Shown: piece after piece, positions 10,900 through 23,839 of the stretch
Numbering within the stretch: the first letter of the stretch is position 1
Layout of the letters: every line of letters starts with the position of its first letter
Notes under the pieces: model-generated
The model's input: only the letters and a program-made list of their open reading frames with translations
Database searches by the model: none
Told to the model about the DNA's origin: nothing
Assembly: GCF_000247815.1 (NCBI RefSeq)
Contig: NC_021680.1
Span: 868,001-932,000, forward strand
Length of the DNA: 64,000 nucleotides
From: Ficedula albicollis
Lineage: Eukaryota > Chordata > Aves > Passeriformes > Muscicapidae
Direction of reading: 5' to 3'
Made by a program: the position numbers and the translations under genes

Positions 10900-11106
10900 G
10901 GTTTTTTTTATGAGGGTGGTGAGGCCCTGGCACAGACTGCCCACAGAAGCTGTGGATTCTTCATCTCTAGAAGTGTTGGATGCCAGGGTAGATGGGGCTC
11001 TGAGCAACCTCACCTGGCTGAAGATGTCCCTGCTCACTGCAAGGGGACCTTTTAGATGACCTTTGCAAGTCCTTTCCAACCCAAACTACTGCCCCTCTAG
11101 GATCCT
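10900..11106 (+). mobile_element. CR1 LINE 3' fragment, plus orientation
   Basis: It contains GAGGGTGGTGAGGCCCTGGC and CCTTTCCAACCCAAACTACT. It is moderately diverged, and its terminal ATTCTATG is degraded. Confidence 0.9.
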
Positions 11107-11978
11107 CAGGCTGCTGCTGCCAGCCTAACCTGGGAAGTTTGGATTACAAGGAAGATTTGGGAACTTGTCCTGTATCAAAGCAACTGCAACTTCCAATGCT
11201 TGTGTCTGAGATGTGTGCAAATGCTGCTCCTGTTCTTGCTAGGGGGGAAGACATGAGAAACCCTACAGCAGTGTAAAGCTTTGAGCAGAAGTGGTTCAAA
11301 GTGGATGGGGAGCACCAGCTTTAGGGCAAAAGCAGGAAAGTGTGTTGGAAAAGTAAAGAGCCAAGGAATGGAGCTGGGGAATGAAAAGTGACAGAAGAAA
11401 AAACAGAGAAAAAAGGCTCAGATGGGCTAGAAAGAGGGGAAGAAAAGGATAACCTTCCAACGTCATCACATCTAGCCAAGAAATTACGATTTAAAAGGAG
11501 CCATAGCTTCCTCGGAAATCGAAGCTCTGTGCCCTAGGACTGCCATCAAGCTTGCAGGACTATTGCAATGCAGGCAGCACATGCTACAGATAGCATTTGT
11601 CACAGAGCTGAAGGGACACTACTATCACGTTGAAACATCACATTTTTCTGCTTTAAAAATTTCACTGGTGTTGTTACAGTAACAAGATTAGGTGGAAAAC
11701 ATTTTTCTTCATGCCCTCGGTGTGTTTGTGCAGCTCCTCGGGGCCCTGATCACAGACAGCCCCAGGCTCTTAGGTCAGCAAACCCAACCTCATCTGGAGC
11801 CGTTGTAACCCAAGAGCAGAAATTCAGGTGCCTTCAATACCTGAAGCTATTTTGAGGTGATCTACATGGTTATGAGACGAGGTTTATTTTTTTTTTAAGC
11901 AGAATTGATAGGAAGCTTTGTTAATCTCTGAGCTACAGCCCCCTACAAATGTGAAAAATATATATGTAAACAAACATG

Positions 11979-11979
<1 letters not shown>

Positions 11980-12016
<37 letters not shown>

Positions 12017-12036
12017 CAAAAAACGGGGGGGGGGGG

Positions 12037-12068
<32 letters not shown>
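11980..12068. repeat. T37 / G14 / T30 homopolymer block
   Basis: A 37-base T run (11980-12016), then CAAAAAAC, a 14-base G run (12025-12038) and a 30-base T run (12039-12068). The layout resembles the larger G tracts in this window, and the exact bases are doubtful. Confidence 0.95.
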
Positions 12069-12069
<1 letters not shown>

Positions 12070-13539
12070 TGGAGATTACTTGAGCATCATGCAGGGCAAA
12101 AATGCAAGCAGCAAATGAGCTCCACAAAATGTGAAAACTCATCTTAAATATTCTACACAGCAAAAAACACCAGCCCTGAATATGCTGCCAGCTTTTGAGA
12201 CATTTGACAGCCTATTTCATGTCACACAGAGCAAGAAAACAAAAACCACCCAGGACTCAGCCTCCTAGACAGGCTGAGCACCTGCACCACGTGAGGAGAG
12301 CCCTCATCCCCAACCAGTCTCAATGGCAGCTAATTAATAATTAGCTTGATCACCCCTCCCAGGCTCAAAGGGAAGGAGCTGTGAGAGCCCCTGCTTCAGC
12401 TGGGGGGTGGCATTTGGAACTTGCCAGGCCACGGGCATCCTGGTGGGAGGAAGGTGGAGTCTCCTAAAGCAGCTGAGATGGGGTCTGCTCCCACCTGCAA
12501 GCCACTGCCTCAGCACCATCCTGTGGGTGTGATCTGGCCTCACTCCATGTCCTCCTGCAGCCACTCTGTGAGCTCGAGTTCCCACTGATGGTTTTGCACC
12601 TTCCTTCCCCGCGAGGCTGTTTCCAGCTTGGATGGACTAAGCTGTCCCTCCCCACCACCCCCCTGCACACACACAGCCACGTTCAGCAGCTTCCAGACAC
12701 GCCTGTTAATTTTTGGAGACTTGGGCAAGAATATTAATTGCATTCCAGAGGCATTCAGCATATTAGAAAAATCATTTTATACCCTGCATTGTATCTGGTG
12801 AAGAAACAGAGCTGCAAAAAGCTGTTACTTGTGAAACTCAAAACACATCCCCGGTCTGGATGCAGCAGAACCGTGACCTCAGCCTTCTGCATGAGCTCCT
12901 ATTGCCAAATAAATCCCAAAAACCTTCCTAATCTTGGTCTTAGCTCGTTCCCACTTCAGCCAGCCCTCCTTAACTCTTGCCTGTGAGTACTAAGTCCTGG
13001 CCACCTGCATCCCCCACCCCTAAAGGAGAGGCTGTGCAGCTCCTGCATCCCATCACGGCCGGCTCTGCAGCATCTCACCCGCCTGGACCCATCGTGGGAA
13101 GGGACTGGGATGCACAGGAGGGACAAGAGCTGAACCTGACAGCAGTGAGGAGGCCAGAGAGTTCTCAGTATTCAAGTCCTCTCGTTTTCCTGTGCAACAC
13201 CCCTTATGTTTTCCCAGCCATAAAATTGATGTTTATCTCGCTTCTAACTGCCTTACAGAGATCATTACACATTGCAAATGCAGCCATTTGCAGATAAAAC
13301 GAGCACAAGCAGGCTGGAGACTGTCACACCACACCTTCCCGTGCCACATTGCAATGCCTTACAACCTTTAAGCTGAAAATTAACATATAAAACCAAGAGA
13401 AGCAGAAATATTTGTTAGGAAAATGCAAAAAAACCAAAGCAGAGGTAATTCTTCCACCTGTCCCACACCACCTCCTGCTCAACCATGGAAAATTAATTTT
13501 TAAGTGGGACAAATCCTGCAGCTAGTCTTGTGGTATTAA

Positions 13540-13605
13540 GTAAAAAACAAACAAACAAACAAAAAAACCCCCACAACAACAATAATATTTTTTAAAAAAG
13601 CAAAG
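13540..13605. repeat. A-rich low-complexity tract
   Basis: A CAAA-type repeat (ACAAACAAACAAACAAAAAA) followed by CAACAACAATAAT and a T/A run. No gene signal. Confidence 0.9.
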
Positions 13606-13799
13606 AGAAGGTTGTTATTCCTTGTCTAAAATCTCCTTGCTCTAAAATGTCCCTCCGGATCTGGGTCTGTTGGAGGGTGTGGAGGGCACAGCAGGCAAAG
13701 AGGGGGGTGCAGATGTCAAAAGAAGAAACCCCAGCAGCCGCAGCTGCTGCCACAACACCTGGCTTGGAACACGAGGGCAGCACCAGCCCTGCTCGAGCT

Positions 13800-14055
13800 G
13801 GTGCCCCCAGAGACTTCCCCATCACCCGCTGAGCCCCGGGCTCCTTTCCTGGAGTGACCAGACACGGACCCTTCCCCAGGTCTCCACCAAGTGCCCGAGC
13901 AGGGAAAGCTGCTCAGCTGGAAATCTTCAGCGGTGAGAGGCGGCAGGGTGTCCTTAGGAAAACATTGCCACCTTGTGTCTCTTCGGACGCCCGAGCCCGG
14001 GTCGCCTCCCCGCTGGAGCCGCCCAGGAGCTTTATGACAGGTAATCAGGGGCAAT
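13800..14055. promoter_or_regulatory. Small CpG cluster, possible upstream promoter
   Basis: This stretch has many CpG sites (for example GGACGCCCGAGCCCGGGTCG) in surroundings with few. It lies about 6 kb upstream of the SEC16B start codon. Because the first coding exon seems to have an upstream acceptor, a non-coding SEC16B exon or promoter could lie here. Two good plus-strand donors (TTCAGCG then GTGAGA at 13933; GACAG then GTAATC at 14041) would instead suit a plus-strand non-coding transcript. Neither is shown. Confidence 0.25.
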
Positions 14056-15152
14056 AAAGACCTGCGACAGTTACAGATCGCTTGGCTGGGTCCTGCTCCT
14101 GCCGCTGCCTTGTAAAGTTGGACACTAACCGTTTCCCTCATTTTTCCCCATCTCAATTTATGACTCCTCTGCCATGAAAAGCCACTTACGCCCTCCACAG
14201 TTACATACACCGTATCCTCCGAGGCCAGTAAATCACCGTCTCAAGACATGTCAAATTTTGTGAAATAAAGCTAAATTGCAGTTGTACTCTAAGGCAAGAA
14301 GCTGCAAAATTGAGAGAGAACAAGCTCTGTTTAAAGCCAGAAACTCAGCTGGCAGCTTCCCATGGCTTGTAGAGGCAAGGATCACAAAAACAGTGAAAGG
14401 GAAGATCCTGAGAGTGGGGAGCCCACAGGACCCTCTGTGCCACCCCAGGCTGCCTCCATAGGTCTTCTGTTGGGTAATCCCAAGAGTTAAAATAGTCCAA
14501 GCTCAGAGGACCTCACTCAATAAACTGATCTGAAGTCCCTCACAGCCAGAACAGAGAGGGCTGGGAGAAGGACAGAGCCAGGTTCCAGCAGCACTTATTC
14601 ATTGAGGCTCTGTACTCAGCCTGAGTTTGGGCTTGGAAAGAAAACTGGGGAGGTGATGGGGTCATAGCTTCTTGCTTTAAGTTTTGAGGGGCTCTTTTGT
14701 GGAGACAGGAGTTAGAGAAGTACTAACACAGCAGGGTTTCACTCTGCTGAGCCTATCTGGGCTCACTCAAGGTGCTGGGCACTGCACCAAGTACTGGGGA
14801 AACTGAGGACAAAAAAGAACTTGACCCCAAACCACCCTTTACATTTTTCAGGGGCACAGTGACTTGTCTTTTCCCTTCTGCAGCAGAGTTAAACTTTCAT
14901 GAAAGCTGAATTAACTTGGAGAAGAGCCAGCTCCAGAGACAGAAAGCAACGTGGTGGAATGAGAGCAACAAAGACCCAGACCACTGCTGTTCCTGCTAAT
15001 TCCCCTGCCTGCATCCCACACTCATAATTTCCAGAAGGCTCAAATTGCTCCATGCACTCCATCCCATCATGATAGAGCATCAAACCTGGCACAGGCACCT
15101 GCCACCTCTTTCACCATTTCTCGGGAAAACTCTTGCACAAAAACCAAATCAA

Positions 15153-15292
15153 GACAACAACAACAACAAAACTAAACTAAACAAAAAAAAACCCCAAAAA
15201 TCAGAAACCAAAACCCCAAACAAACAAACAAAAAACCCAGACAAAACAACACACCAAAAAACCCCCCCAAAAACCACCAAAAAACCCTACTT
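15153..15292. repeat. A/C low-complexity tract
   Basis: About 140 bases made almost entirely of A and C, with CAA, CAAAC and AAAACCCC units and almost no G or T. One strand is therefore nearly pure purine plus C, with no regular unit. Confidence 0.92.
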
Positions 15293-17144
15293 TTATTTTG
15301 GAAAACAGAGTTCATTCCACAATCTCAGCTCAGGAGTCTTTTTCACTTCACAAGGTGACCTCAGCCCATTGCATGAGCCCAGAGCATAGGCTACAAGCTC
15401 TCCAGGTGGAAGAATTCCTCCCCAGAAACAGGAAAAATCCAAAGTACACATACACAAAAAAAGAGGAAAATTATGAGCAGCCATGACAGAGACAAGGAAA
15501 ATCACAAAACATCTCATGCCAGAGTGTTAGCTGATAAAAACCCAACGTGCATAGCACACAGCTTCGGGCTGGGATACACTTAGCCCTCTCTGAATGTTTA
15601 ATGGGAGTCTATGCATCAGTTAATCAGCAGCACAAGACACAAAGCGTTTTGTACCTCCTCGCCACGTGTTGTGCAATTAAAAGGCTTCTCATTCAGGCAC
15701 AGAAAGAAAAGTCAAGGGACTTCGGCTGTGAAACATCCATTATTCAAAAGTATATCCATTATTCAGAGTTTTTCTTAAAATCCTATTGTCAGTTTGAAAG
15801 GAAAAAGAAAATGAGTTTCTGAAAGCTGTGCACCGTTGATATTCCACTCCAATTTTTGCTGATTGTAAGTACTAAAACTCCAGACATTTTGAGGAACTAA
15901 AGAAATCCTTCATAGTTGCTGAAAAAGGCAACACCCTGTGGGTAGTCACAATTTTCCTCCCCTCACTTAACTCTACCAAGCAGGGGTGTGAAACACCCCG
16001 GCCAACAATGCACACCCTCCTTTCCCAAATTACTCCGTGACCCCATGGTGAGGCTGAGGAGCAGCTGTTCAGGAGGAGGCAATAACAAACTGCTCAGCAG
16101 GCAAGAACAGACACCCAGCGCTGCAGCCCAGAGCTGACTGCACCCCTGATGGTGCTGAAGGAAGCCTGGGGGGGGGCACAGCCTTCTCACAGCACTCAGG
16201 AGCTTTCTTGGGGGTGCCAGGGCTCAGCTGCTGGAGCTCCAGAGAGGAACAGATCCTAGGGGTGCCTCCTGCCATGCAGGTGTGGGGGAAGAGGAGCATC
16301 AGACCCCACAGAGCCCCCCCAAGAGCCACCCAGCTGTACCACAGCCCCTGCTGCTCACAGCGGAAAGAGCACCGGGACGAACAGCACTGCCCCGGGAAAG
16401 ATGCTAGCCAGGAACCCCCTGGACAGTGGAAATATTCAGCGAGAGCAACAAATCGTGATATATTGCTGACATTAGAATGTAAAATAAGTAGCCGAGGTTT
16501 TACCTCCTCTTGGTGCCAGAGGAGAGATTACTGAGCACCCCCTGAGGATAATCCAGGCATCAGGCTCCTCTGTAGGGACGAAACAGGTCTTAAGTCCACG
16601 TGGTAAGTCAGTTCTGAAGCTGGAATTGGGTCCAGGGAAACAAACATGCTTGGCCAGGCCCACAGCAGCAGGGTCTAGGGCCAAGCTGACTGTGCTGAGC
16701 TGAGCTAGAGATTAGTGTTTCTACTCAAGGCTTAGAAAGCAGAAAAGCCCCCAGGCTGAGCTTATTTAGAGCCGCTGCCCATGGGTGGGGATGCACCAGA
16801 GGCACTCATGGAGAGGTAGAGCAGCTAAAGGCTGCTGTGCTGTAGGGCTGGCTGTTGAAGAAAGAGCTGAAATGAAATTATTATTGAAGCTATATATCAG
16901 ATTAAGAAGTAGGGGCTAAAACTTGAAAAATAATTGAGAGTTATGAGCCAATAAAGGTGCTTATAACTTTAATTTAAATAAATATGTGTGAAAGAGGGAT
17001 GGGAGCCTTAAAAAGGCTTCTCTGTCCTTGAAGATGTAAGGCTATAACATAGTAGTCTCTCAAGGCTCAAAAATTCATTTATGTGAGTAAAGGAAGAACA
17101 AAAGAAAACATGGCAGAGGGAAGCAGCATTCAGTGATAAACACT

Positions 17145-17244
17145 GGTTGTAACTTTAATAACGTCTAAGAATATATGCTAATAGGTAGGCTTAAGGTTGT
17201 AACTTTAATAACGTCTAAGAATATATGCTAATAGGTAGGCTTAA
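17145..17244. repeat. 50-bp perfect tandem duplication
   Basis: Copies at 17145-17194 and 17195-17244, each opening GGTTGTAACTTTAATAACGT and closing GGTAGGCTTAA. I see no mismatch between them. Confidence 0.97.
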
Positions 17245-18444
17245 AATCTGCTTATTTAGGATTTCTGTATGTAGAGTGTGTAACTAGAATGTGGAGCTCC
17301 AGTGACGTGACCTGAGCACAGCAAAGACACGACTCCACCAGAGCAAATTGGCGGAGGGGTGATGACTGACACCTAATGGATGCAGTAACTTGGGCGTGAC
17401 GTATCACGGCCCTTAAACACTGCTGGAAGCTCAGTGGGTGCCACAGGGTCAGGGTCCTGCTCTTCCACCACCATGCTGACTATTTTTCTACTGTCAGACT
17501 ACCAACTTGAGGTTGGCTGCCAATGACTTGGAGAACAATCTGAGTGTATAAAATGAAGGCATTATTCAGCAGCCTGTGCTGACAGCTATCTTTAAGCAGC
17601 ACATTTATCTGAAGTACAATGATGCTTCAATAGTGGATACCTGTAGAGTGCTTCCAGGGCACTAAAATGAGCTGGATTTTATCTGCAGGAAGGCTATGGC
17701 TCACAGCTTATTTGGACAAATTTTTTGCTGCAATAGGCCATTTTCTGCTATTACCAGTGAAATAAGCTAAACACCCACTTCTTTTCTTCTGCAATGAGAA
17801 GCTGTGCATGATGTGATGAATTTGCAAAGCTTTTAAAGGATGGATGGGAATTAAAGAACTTCCTCCAGGGTCTAAGGCAGTGCCAAGCAGGACTGGAGCT
17901 GCAAAAGGAAGCCGGGAGGGGTATTGCAGCACGGGCAGTGCTGAAGCAGCTCGAGGAGCCAGAGCTGCTGTGATGCTGGAACAGCAGGGCACAGCACAGA
18001 CAAATTGAAGCATTGACAGATGAAATGGTTTGGCTGTTGTGACTGCACAGCCCGTTGTAGCTCAAGTTTCTCTTGTTAAGCTTCAAAGAGTAACAGCCAG
18101 CTCGTTAGTGGCGTCTCAGGGTCCCTTTGTTTGCAGGGGCTCTTATAAAGGTAGCAGTGTCTGTAATGGCCCCTCCTGGGACCAAGCTGGGCTGGTGCAG
18201 GGTCACGAGCACATTCATTCTCTCCAGGCAAAAATGCCTGGGAATGTGGCAGGCTATGTGGAGAGAGGGCAGGAGAGCTGTGTCCCTTCCTTGCTGGCCA
18301 CTGCTGGTGGCTGGATAGACTTCATTCCCTGTTCAAAACACACAAACCTGTACCCTGAAATCTTTCTGATTGTGGTCCCCATTTCAGCTCAGACCTTTCT
18401 GTGCAGGTGCTGACAGTGCACTGCTGGTGAGGCACTGCTCTGAT

Positions 18445-18640
18445 ACAGAACCACAGAGCACTTTGGCTTGGAAGGGCCCTTGAGGCTCATCTCGTTCTAC
18501 CCCTCTGCCACGGGCAGGGACACCTTCCATTATCCCAGGTTGCTCCAAGCCCTGTCCAACCTGGCCTTGGACACTGCCAGGGATCCAGGGGCAGCCACAG
18601 CTTCTCTGGGCACCCTGAGCTTCACCCCCCTCTATGGCAG
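18445..18640 (-). mobile_element. CR1 LINE 3' fragment
   Basis: Antisense CR1 tail: CTTTGGCTTGGAAGGGCCCT, then GGGCAGGGACACCTTCCATT and TTCTCTGGGCACCCTGAGC. It is truncated on both sides. Confidence 0.9.
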
Positions 18641-20113
18641 TGGCTCCTAAATGGGCACCAGTGGGACCCTGATTAGCATTGGCTGCTCTTTGTTCAGCTC
18701 AAACTGTAAGAAGCAACTGGAAGTGAGCTATGATGCTCCCTTAACCACTGACTGCAGCCCAGACACAGAATTAGGCTGTTGCCAGGGGTGAAAGTGGCCC
18801 CCAGCCTTCTGATGGGGTTGGATAGGCAGTGTGAAAGCCAACTTACCCCTGGAGATGATGACCTTTCCTGTGGCCTTATGCTGGAGCAGGTGGTTGAAAG
18901 TTTCATTTAACTGCAAATTCAGTCAGAGGTATTTATGGTGATGGCCATGAGGTTAGGAAGGAAAGGATGGAATAAGGCATGTGAAGAAGTCTGCATCTGA
19001 GTCTGGGCTTTCCACTCCTGGGATCCACTGCAGAGGTTGAAACAATGCAGGACCAGACCAGCTCCTGGCTATTCCTCTGCTCTACATCCTTGAGTGTACT
19101 GGATGGTGGCTATGTAAATATTCTGTGGAGCTGAGCCATTACCTAAGGATTAAAAATACCACTGAATAAGTTAAAGAAATTATTTTAACACCTTCAAACA
19201 TTCTCCGGGGGGGAAAATGCAAATGAAGGAGCATCAGGATCCACTAATCCACTTCTAAAGCACATCCCAACATATTATTCTTTCAGAACACAAGCCCTTT
19301 GGTATGGGAATGACTGGGTTTTTATGACATTGCCACTAAGCACATCACAGTTCTGGCCTTGCAGTATCCAACCAGGAGTTAATGACTCCCTGGCTCCAGT
19401 ACAATGAAAGAAGATTTAAAAGGATGAGGGGAAAATGGGATTTCTTGATTGAATATTTTTGTTTCTTAAAGAATCAGGACTCTGTAGTTCCTGTGCCAGG
19501 GCTCTAACTGCTCACAAAACTTTGTTTCTACAAAAAAAGAAAAAGGATATTTGCTAGAATAATTCTAAGGAGTCTTTCCCATGCTTACCCCTTCTAGTTT
19601 GGAGAATGCTTCAATGTGGGGATGGGTATTACTGGGGAATGGAAAAGATAAAAGAAAAACTGAAAAAAACCATCTTCCTGGCAGGGACTTGGAATGCTCC
19701 CATGGCACAAAAGGTTCTTCAGAAGCAGCAGACTGGGAGGAAGAGGAGGATTTTTCGTCTTACAAAACCCACTCTCACAATCCTGCCCTCCCACATGAAC
19801 CTGCAAGGGGAGTGAGGAAAGCAGCTCCACTGGAGGTCTTGCATGTGGTCTTGAGGCATAACTGTAGGAGAGTAGCTTGTAAGGATAGTGCAGAAGGCAG
19901 TCTTTCCCAATGAATTACAGCTGTACTGATAACTGAGGAGTGGAGACAGCCTTGCCTGTCCAATGAGGATGGGTGTTATAAAAGAGTGGGCTGGCTAACT
20001 GAGAATAAGTTGTAGTTACAGCTGGAGTTGGAGTCCTAGGGTCTGCTGCAGTTTGGGATGGAGGCTCCTGGCTGTGCTGTGAGGAGGTAAGAGACGTGAT
20101 TGTACAAGGGATG

Positions 20114-20193
20114 GATAAAACAAGAAGATGCTGTGTGAGGGACAGACAGGGTAGATAAAGCAAGAAGATTCTGTGTGAGAGACAGACAGGGTT
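20114..20193. repeat. 40-bp tandem duplication
   Basis: Two copies of a 40-base unit (GATAAAACAAGAAGATGCTG and GATAAAGCAAGAAGATTCTG, each continuing into GACAGACAGGGT). There are a few mismatches. Confidence 0.9.
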
Positions 20194-20242
20194 AGGTGGC
20201 TGGGTAAGGGACAGGTTGGGAGTTAGCCAGTCGTGCAGAGAG

Positions 20243-20362
20243 GAGAGAAGAAGTCAAAGCTGTGTGGAGATGCCTGTAAGAAAAGGAGTCAGTGCTGTGT
20301 AAAGCAGCTAATGAGAAAAGGAGTCAGTGCTGTGTGGAGCTGCCTGTGAGGAAAGGAGTCAG
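20243..20362. repeat. 35/36-bp degenerate tandem repeat
   Basis: About three and a half copies of a unit built on GAAAAGGAGTCAGTGCTGTG followed by GGAGCTGCCTGTGA. The outer copies are more diverged. Confidence 0.88.
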
Positions 20363-20507
20363 AGTAGCCTGAGAGAAGGCATGCAAAGTTTTTAATGAAA
20401 GAATGGTGTTGGTGCTAGCTGTGTGTCTGTCAACATAATTACTACACATAACCTGCATGCTGAGGTGGGCTTTTACTGCAGTGCGACTCTCCAGAGCTTC
20501 CTTGAAG

Positions 20508-20735
20508 ATGCTTAGATGGGATAATAGGAAAAAATCTTTTCCTGTGCGGCTGGTGAGAGCCTGGAACAGGTTGCCCAGGCAAACTGCAGATGCCCCATCT
20601 CTGTGAGTGTTCGAGGCCAGGTTGGATGGGGCTGGAGTAACTTGAGAGAGTGAAAGGTGTCCCTGCCCATGGCAGGGGGTTGAAATGAGGTGAGCTTGAG
20701 GTGCCTCCCAGCCCTTTCTGTCATTCTGTTCCCAC
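20508..20735 (+). mobile_element. CR1 LINE 3' fragment, plus orientation
   Basis: Sense CR1 tail with CTGGAACAGGTTGCCCAGGC, GTTCGAGGCCAGGTTGGATG and CCCTGCCCATGGCAGGGGGT, ending near GTCATTCTG. Confidence 0.91.
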
Positions 20736-23700
20736 TAATGGCCTCGATGGCCGTGTCAACTGTTCTGCTGCTTGTGAGCATTTCACCTCCTCTATGCTCC
20801 AGCTGCAGTTCATGCTGTGGCTTGTGTTGCCCTTCAGAGCCAGGTCACTTTTGGGGTCGTTTCTGCTGCCACTATCACCCGAGACTGAAGGAACACCCAC
20901 CACCCCATGCAAAAGCTCTCTGCTCAGAGAAGCACAGAGAATCTCAGGCTGGACACGTGAGCTTTTTCAAACAAGTGGGAAGCTGGGGTGTGACCAGCTC
21001 TTTCTCTGTATATATTTAAATGTGTATATGGCACAGTGGAAAAAAACATGTCATTGATTTCTGAAAGGTGTAGTGTTTCCAGGCCATGGGTACCCCCCTG
21101 CCATCAGTGATGTGCTGGGTACTGCCCTCCAAGGAGGACCTCTACAGAAAGGAGCCCCATCCCCTCCCCTCTGCCCCAGCACAAAGTCTGATGCAGTGAA
21201 GTGAAACGTTCTGCTACACAAGGACCTGTGTTTGATGCTGACTTTACAAGCGGGAGTGCATTAACTCCAGGCTGTATTGAAAATGTCACTCCCGTACCAT
21301 CCACGCAGCCCATGTAATTGCCTCTGCTGTGGAGCAGGAGGAGGGGGGTGGCTTGGATCAAGGTATAGAAATTATCCCTGCAGTCTGTCCCATCCTCTGC
21401 TGCTGTGTCTCTGTAGGAACCTCAGGACATTTCAATACCTTTGTCTAGGGATGCTCCCATCTTTCAGAGGAGTGGCAAGCTTGGCATTTCAGCTGGTGGC
21501 TGCTGCTGAAAATTGCAGGGGTTGGACACCCCCACTATAGCTCCCTGGTGAAGGCTGAGTGGCACAGATGCTGCTGCTCACAGCCAGAGGTGCTGCCCTG
21601 GAGCCCAAGGGACGCTGAGCTCCTCTTTGGTGAGACAGCTTTGTGACAGGGCCAGCTCGGGATGCTGCCCACTGAGGGGAACAGGGAGTTAACTCATCAC
21701 TGCACATGGCCTGTGGTGCTTCAGCACTGGACAGGCTCACCAGGAATGTTCAAAATAGGGTACAAAGTTTGTGTTGAACAGTTCTGAAGTTTGCACTGTA
21801 TCTCTGTGGCTTTAGTTTGTAAGAGTTGCCTTTCCTGCAGCCCCTGACACCTTCAGGCTGTTGAAACTCAACGGGGCGGGGCTGCTGACTGAATCACTCA
21901 CCGGCTGTATCCCACCTGGATGGTGTGCAATCCTCACCTCTGTGGGACTGGCATGCTTTCCCCGGCTTAGAGGGAGGGAAAATCAAGGTGCAAACTTGAA
22001 ATTATCACCTGCTTATACAGATAGGTGCCAAAGAGACAAGGTACCAGGTTTTTTGACAAAATTTTGACAGCTGAAATAGCCAGGTGTAGGGTTATGCTTC
22101 ATGTGCATGCTGAGCAGCTGCTGCTGTTTGTGCTGGATAAGTCCATGTCCCGTGGCCAAAAACCAGTGAGGTTGTGCCACAGGTGGTTGGCAATTGCACC
22201 AGTCCTCAGACTACGCCTACAGATCTGCTCCAGCACCTGCCTAGAGACCTGTAATCCCAAAGAGGGATGGGGCCAAAGATCTGTTGAGCTGAGCCCATAG
22301 TGGGGCTTGGTATTTAAAAGAGTTTGTTTTAGTAGTTTTTTTTCATTTTTAACAGCCCACTGTTAGGAAAAACTTCCCCCAAGCATCACACTCTGCCAAA
22401 AATAACAGGGTAAGGGGAAAAAAATAATCTGAGGGTTGCAAGGCAGCGATTCAGGCAGAACTAAAGGCCTGAACAAACAGACAAAAAGTCTTTGCAGTTT
22501 TGGAAAACAGTGGCTCCGTAGCCTCACCTTCTGATCAAAGACATACTTTGCTGCCACAGCTTTAGTGCCAGTCACACCACTTACTCTGCTTTCCTGCCAA
22601 AAAGCCTTTATTGGATGGGTGTCAGGAGAGAAATCACATAGTCCTGCTGTTCTCTCTGAATTAAACATTTGATTTCCCTGTGTTTTCAGGAAGGACTGTG
22701 AGCAGCTCATGCTGTGTCTAGTGACAGTCCACTTAGCAATTGCATTAACTGAGTGTATTTACCCCCTTCATCTCCTGAATGTGCCTGTGCCTTCTCCATT
22801 GGCAGAGCTCAGCATCCCTCATCCACAACCACGGTGCCAAGGTTTGAAGGGGGCAACCTCCATGGCACACACCTGGATCTCTACCCACACATGAGGGAAC
22901 ACGAGCCCATTCCTAAACTGCTGTATCCCTGCATTTTCATCTCCTCCTTTCCCTTGTCATGGGCCAAAGACTGGGGGAGTTGTGAGCAGCAAAATTCCAA
23001 GTGGGCAGAAGATGGCAGCAACAGCCCAGCAACAGCTCTGCTTCACTGGATATGTATCAGCGAAGAGAGGCAACTTTTTATCACTAATGCAGCATTTAAA
23101 GGCGCTGGTTTGGAAACGGGGCTTATACTGTTGTACTTCCCAAATACTATAAAAAATAAGCAGGTTCTCATGTTAAGGAGGTTTCCAGGGCAAATGAACA
23201 TGGCAGAGGGTTTGAAGAGAGAGCTGGAGGCACAATCAAATTACCAGAGCAGGGCTTGCTCTGGTGTGTGAAGATGGTGGCCACTACCCTGTCAGTGTTT
23301 GTAGAAGGGACAAGGGAGAGCTCTAAAGTGAAGGGGGTTCTGGAGAGAGAGATGATTTGAGCTGAAAGAGGGGAGCAGAGGAACAGCAAAGACAGTCAGG
23401 GCAGGTACAAGTTCCCTTGAGAAACATGCCTTGATTTACTTCCCCAGTGTAAGGGTATCAGATTGTTCTCAGTGACCCAGTAAGTGCCACACAAGCCTTT
23501 CCAGTGATCACTGTACTTTGTGGGGCTGCAGAGGAGGGTATGAGACATCCCATGACCAGAAGCTTTGCCAGTTTGGCAGCCTTGAGAATGTCCTCTTCAG
23601 GAGGCATGTCCTGGGATGAACACCGGAGCCTGCAGGAGGGACGGTTCTACCATCCTCCTGCCAGGGCAGTGTTTCATAAAGCTCTTACAATTAAAGCTGA

Positions 23701-23839
23701 GGAGTAACTTTGGAGTGCTCCAAATGGTGGTATGGGAGCAAAGATCTTCAGTGCTGGGCTTGGGGAGAAAGCAAAAGAAAGCTCTGCTGTGAGGCTGAGC
23801 TGCAGGCACACCTGGGGGAGCAGAGGGTGCTGAAGGGGA

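Larger units (their letters stand above)
7934..13799. other. Intergenic region upstream of SEC16B
   Basis: Contains three CR1 fragments, one 67-bp duplication and a T/G homopolymer block, listed separately. SEC16B 5' non-coding sequence must lie somewhere upstream, but I cannot place it. No open frame here resembles a known protein. Confidence 0.7.

Noticed and set aside
16860..17460. Possible LTR of an endogenous retrovirus
   Set aside because: Some AT-rich promoter-like sequence and a 50-bp duplication are present, but I could not find paired LTRs, a primer-binding site or a polymerase frame.
22753..23271. Plus-strand frame of 172 codons in the intergenic region
   Set aside because: No known domain, and nothing around it suggests a gene.
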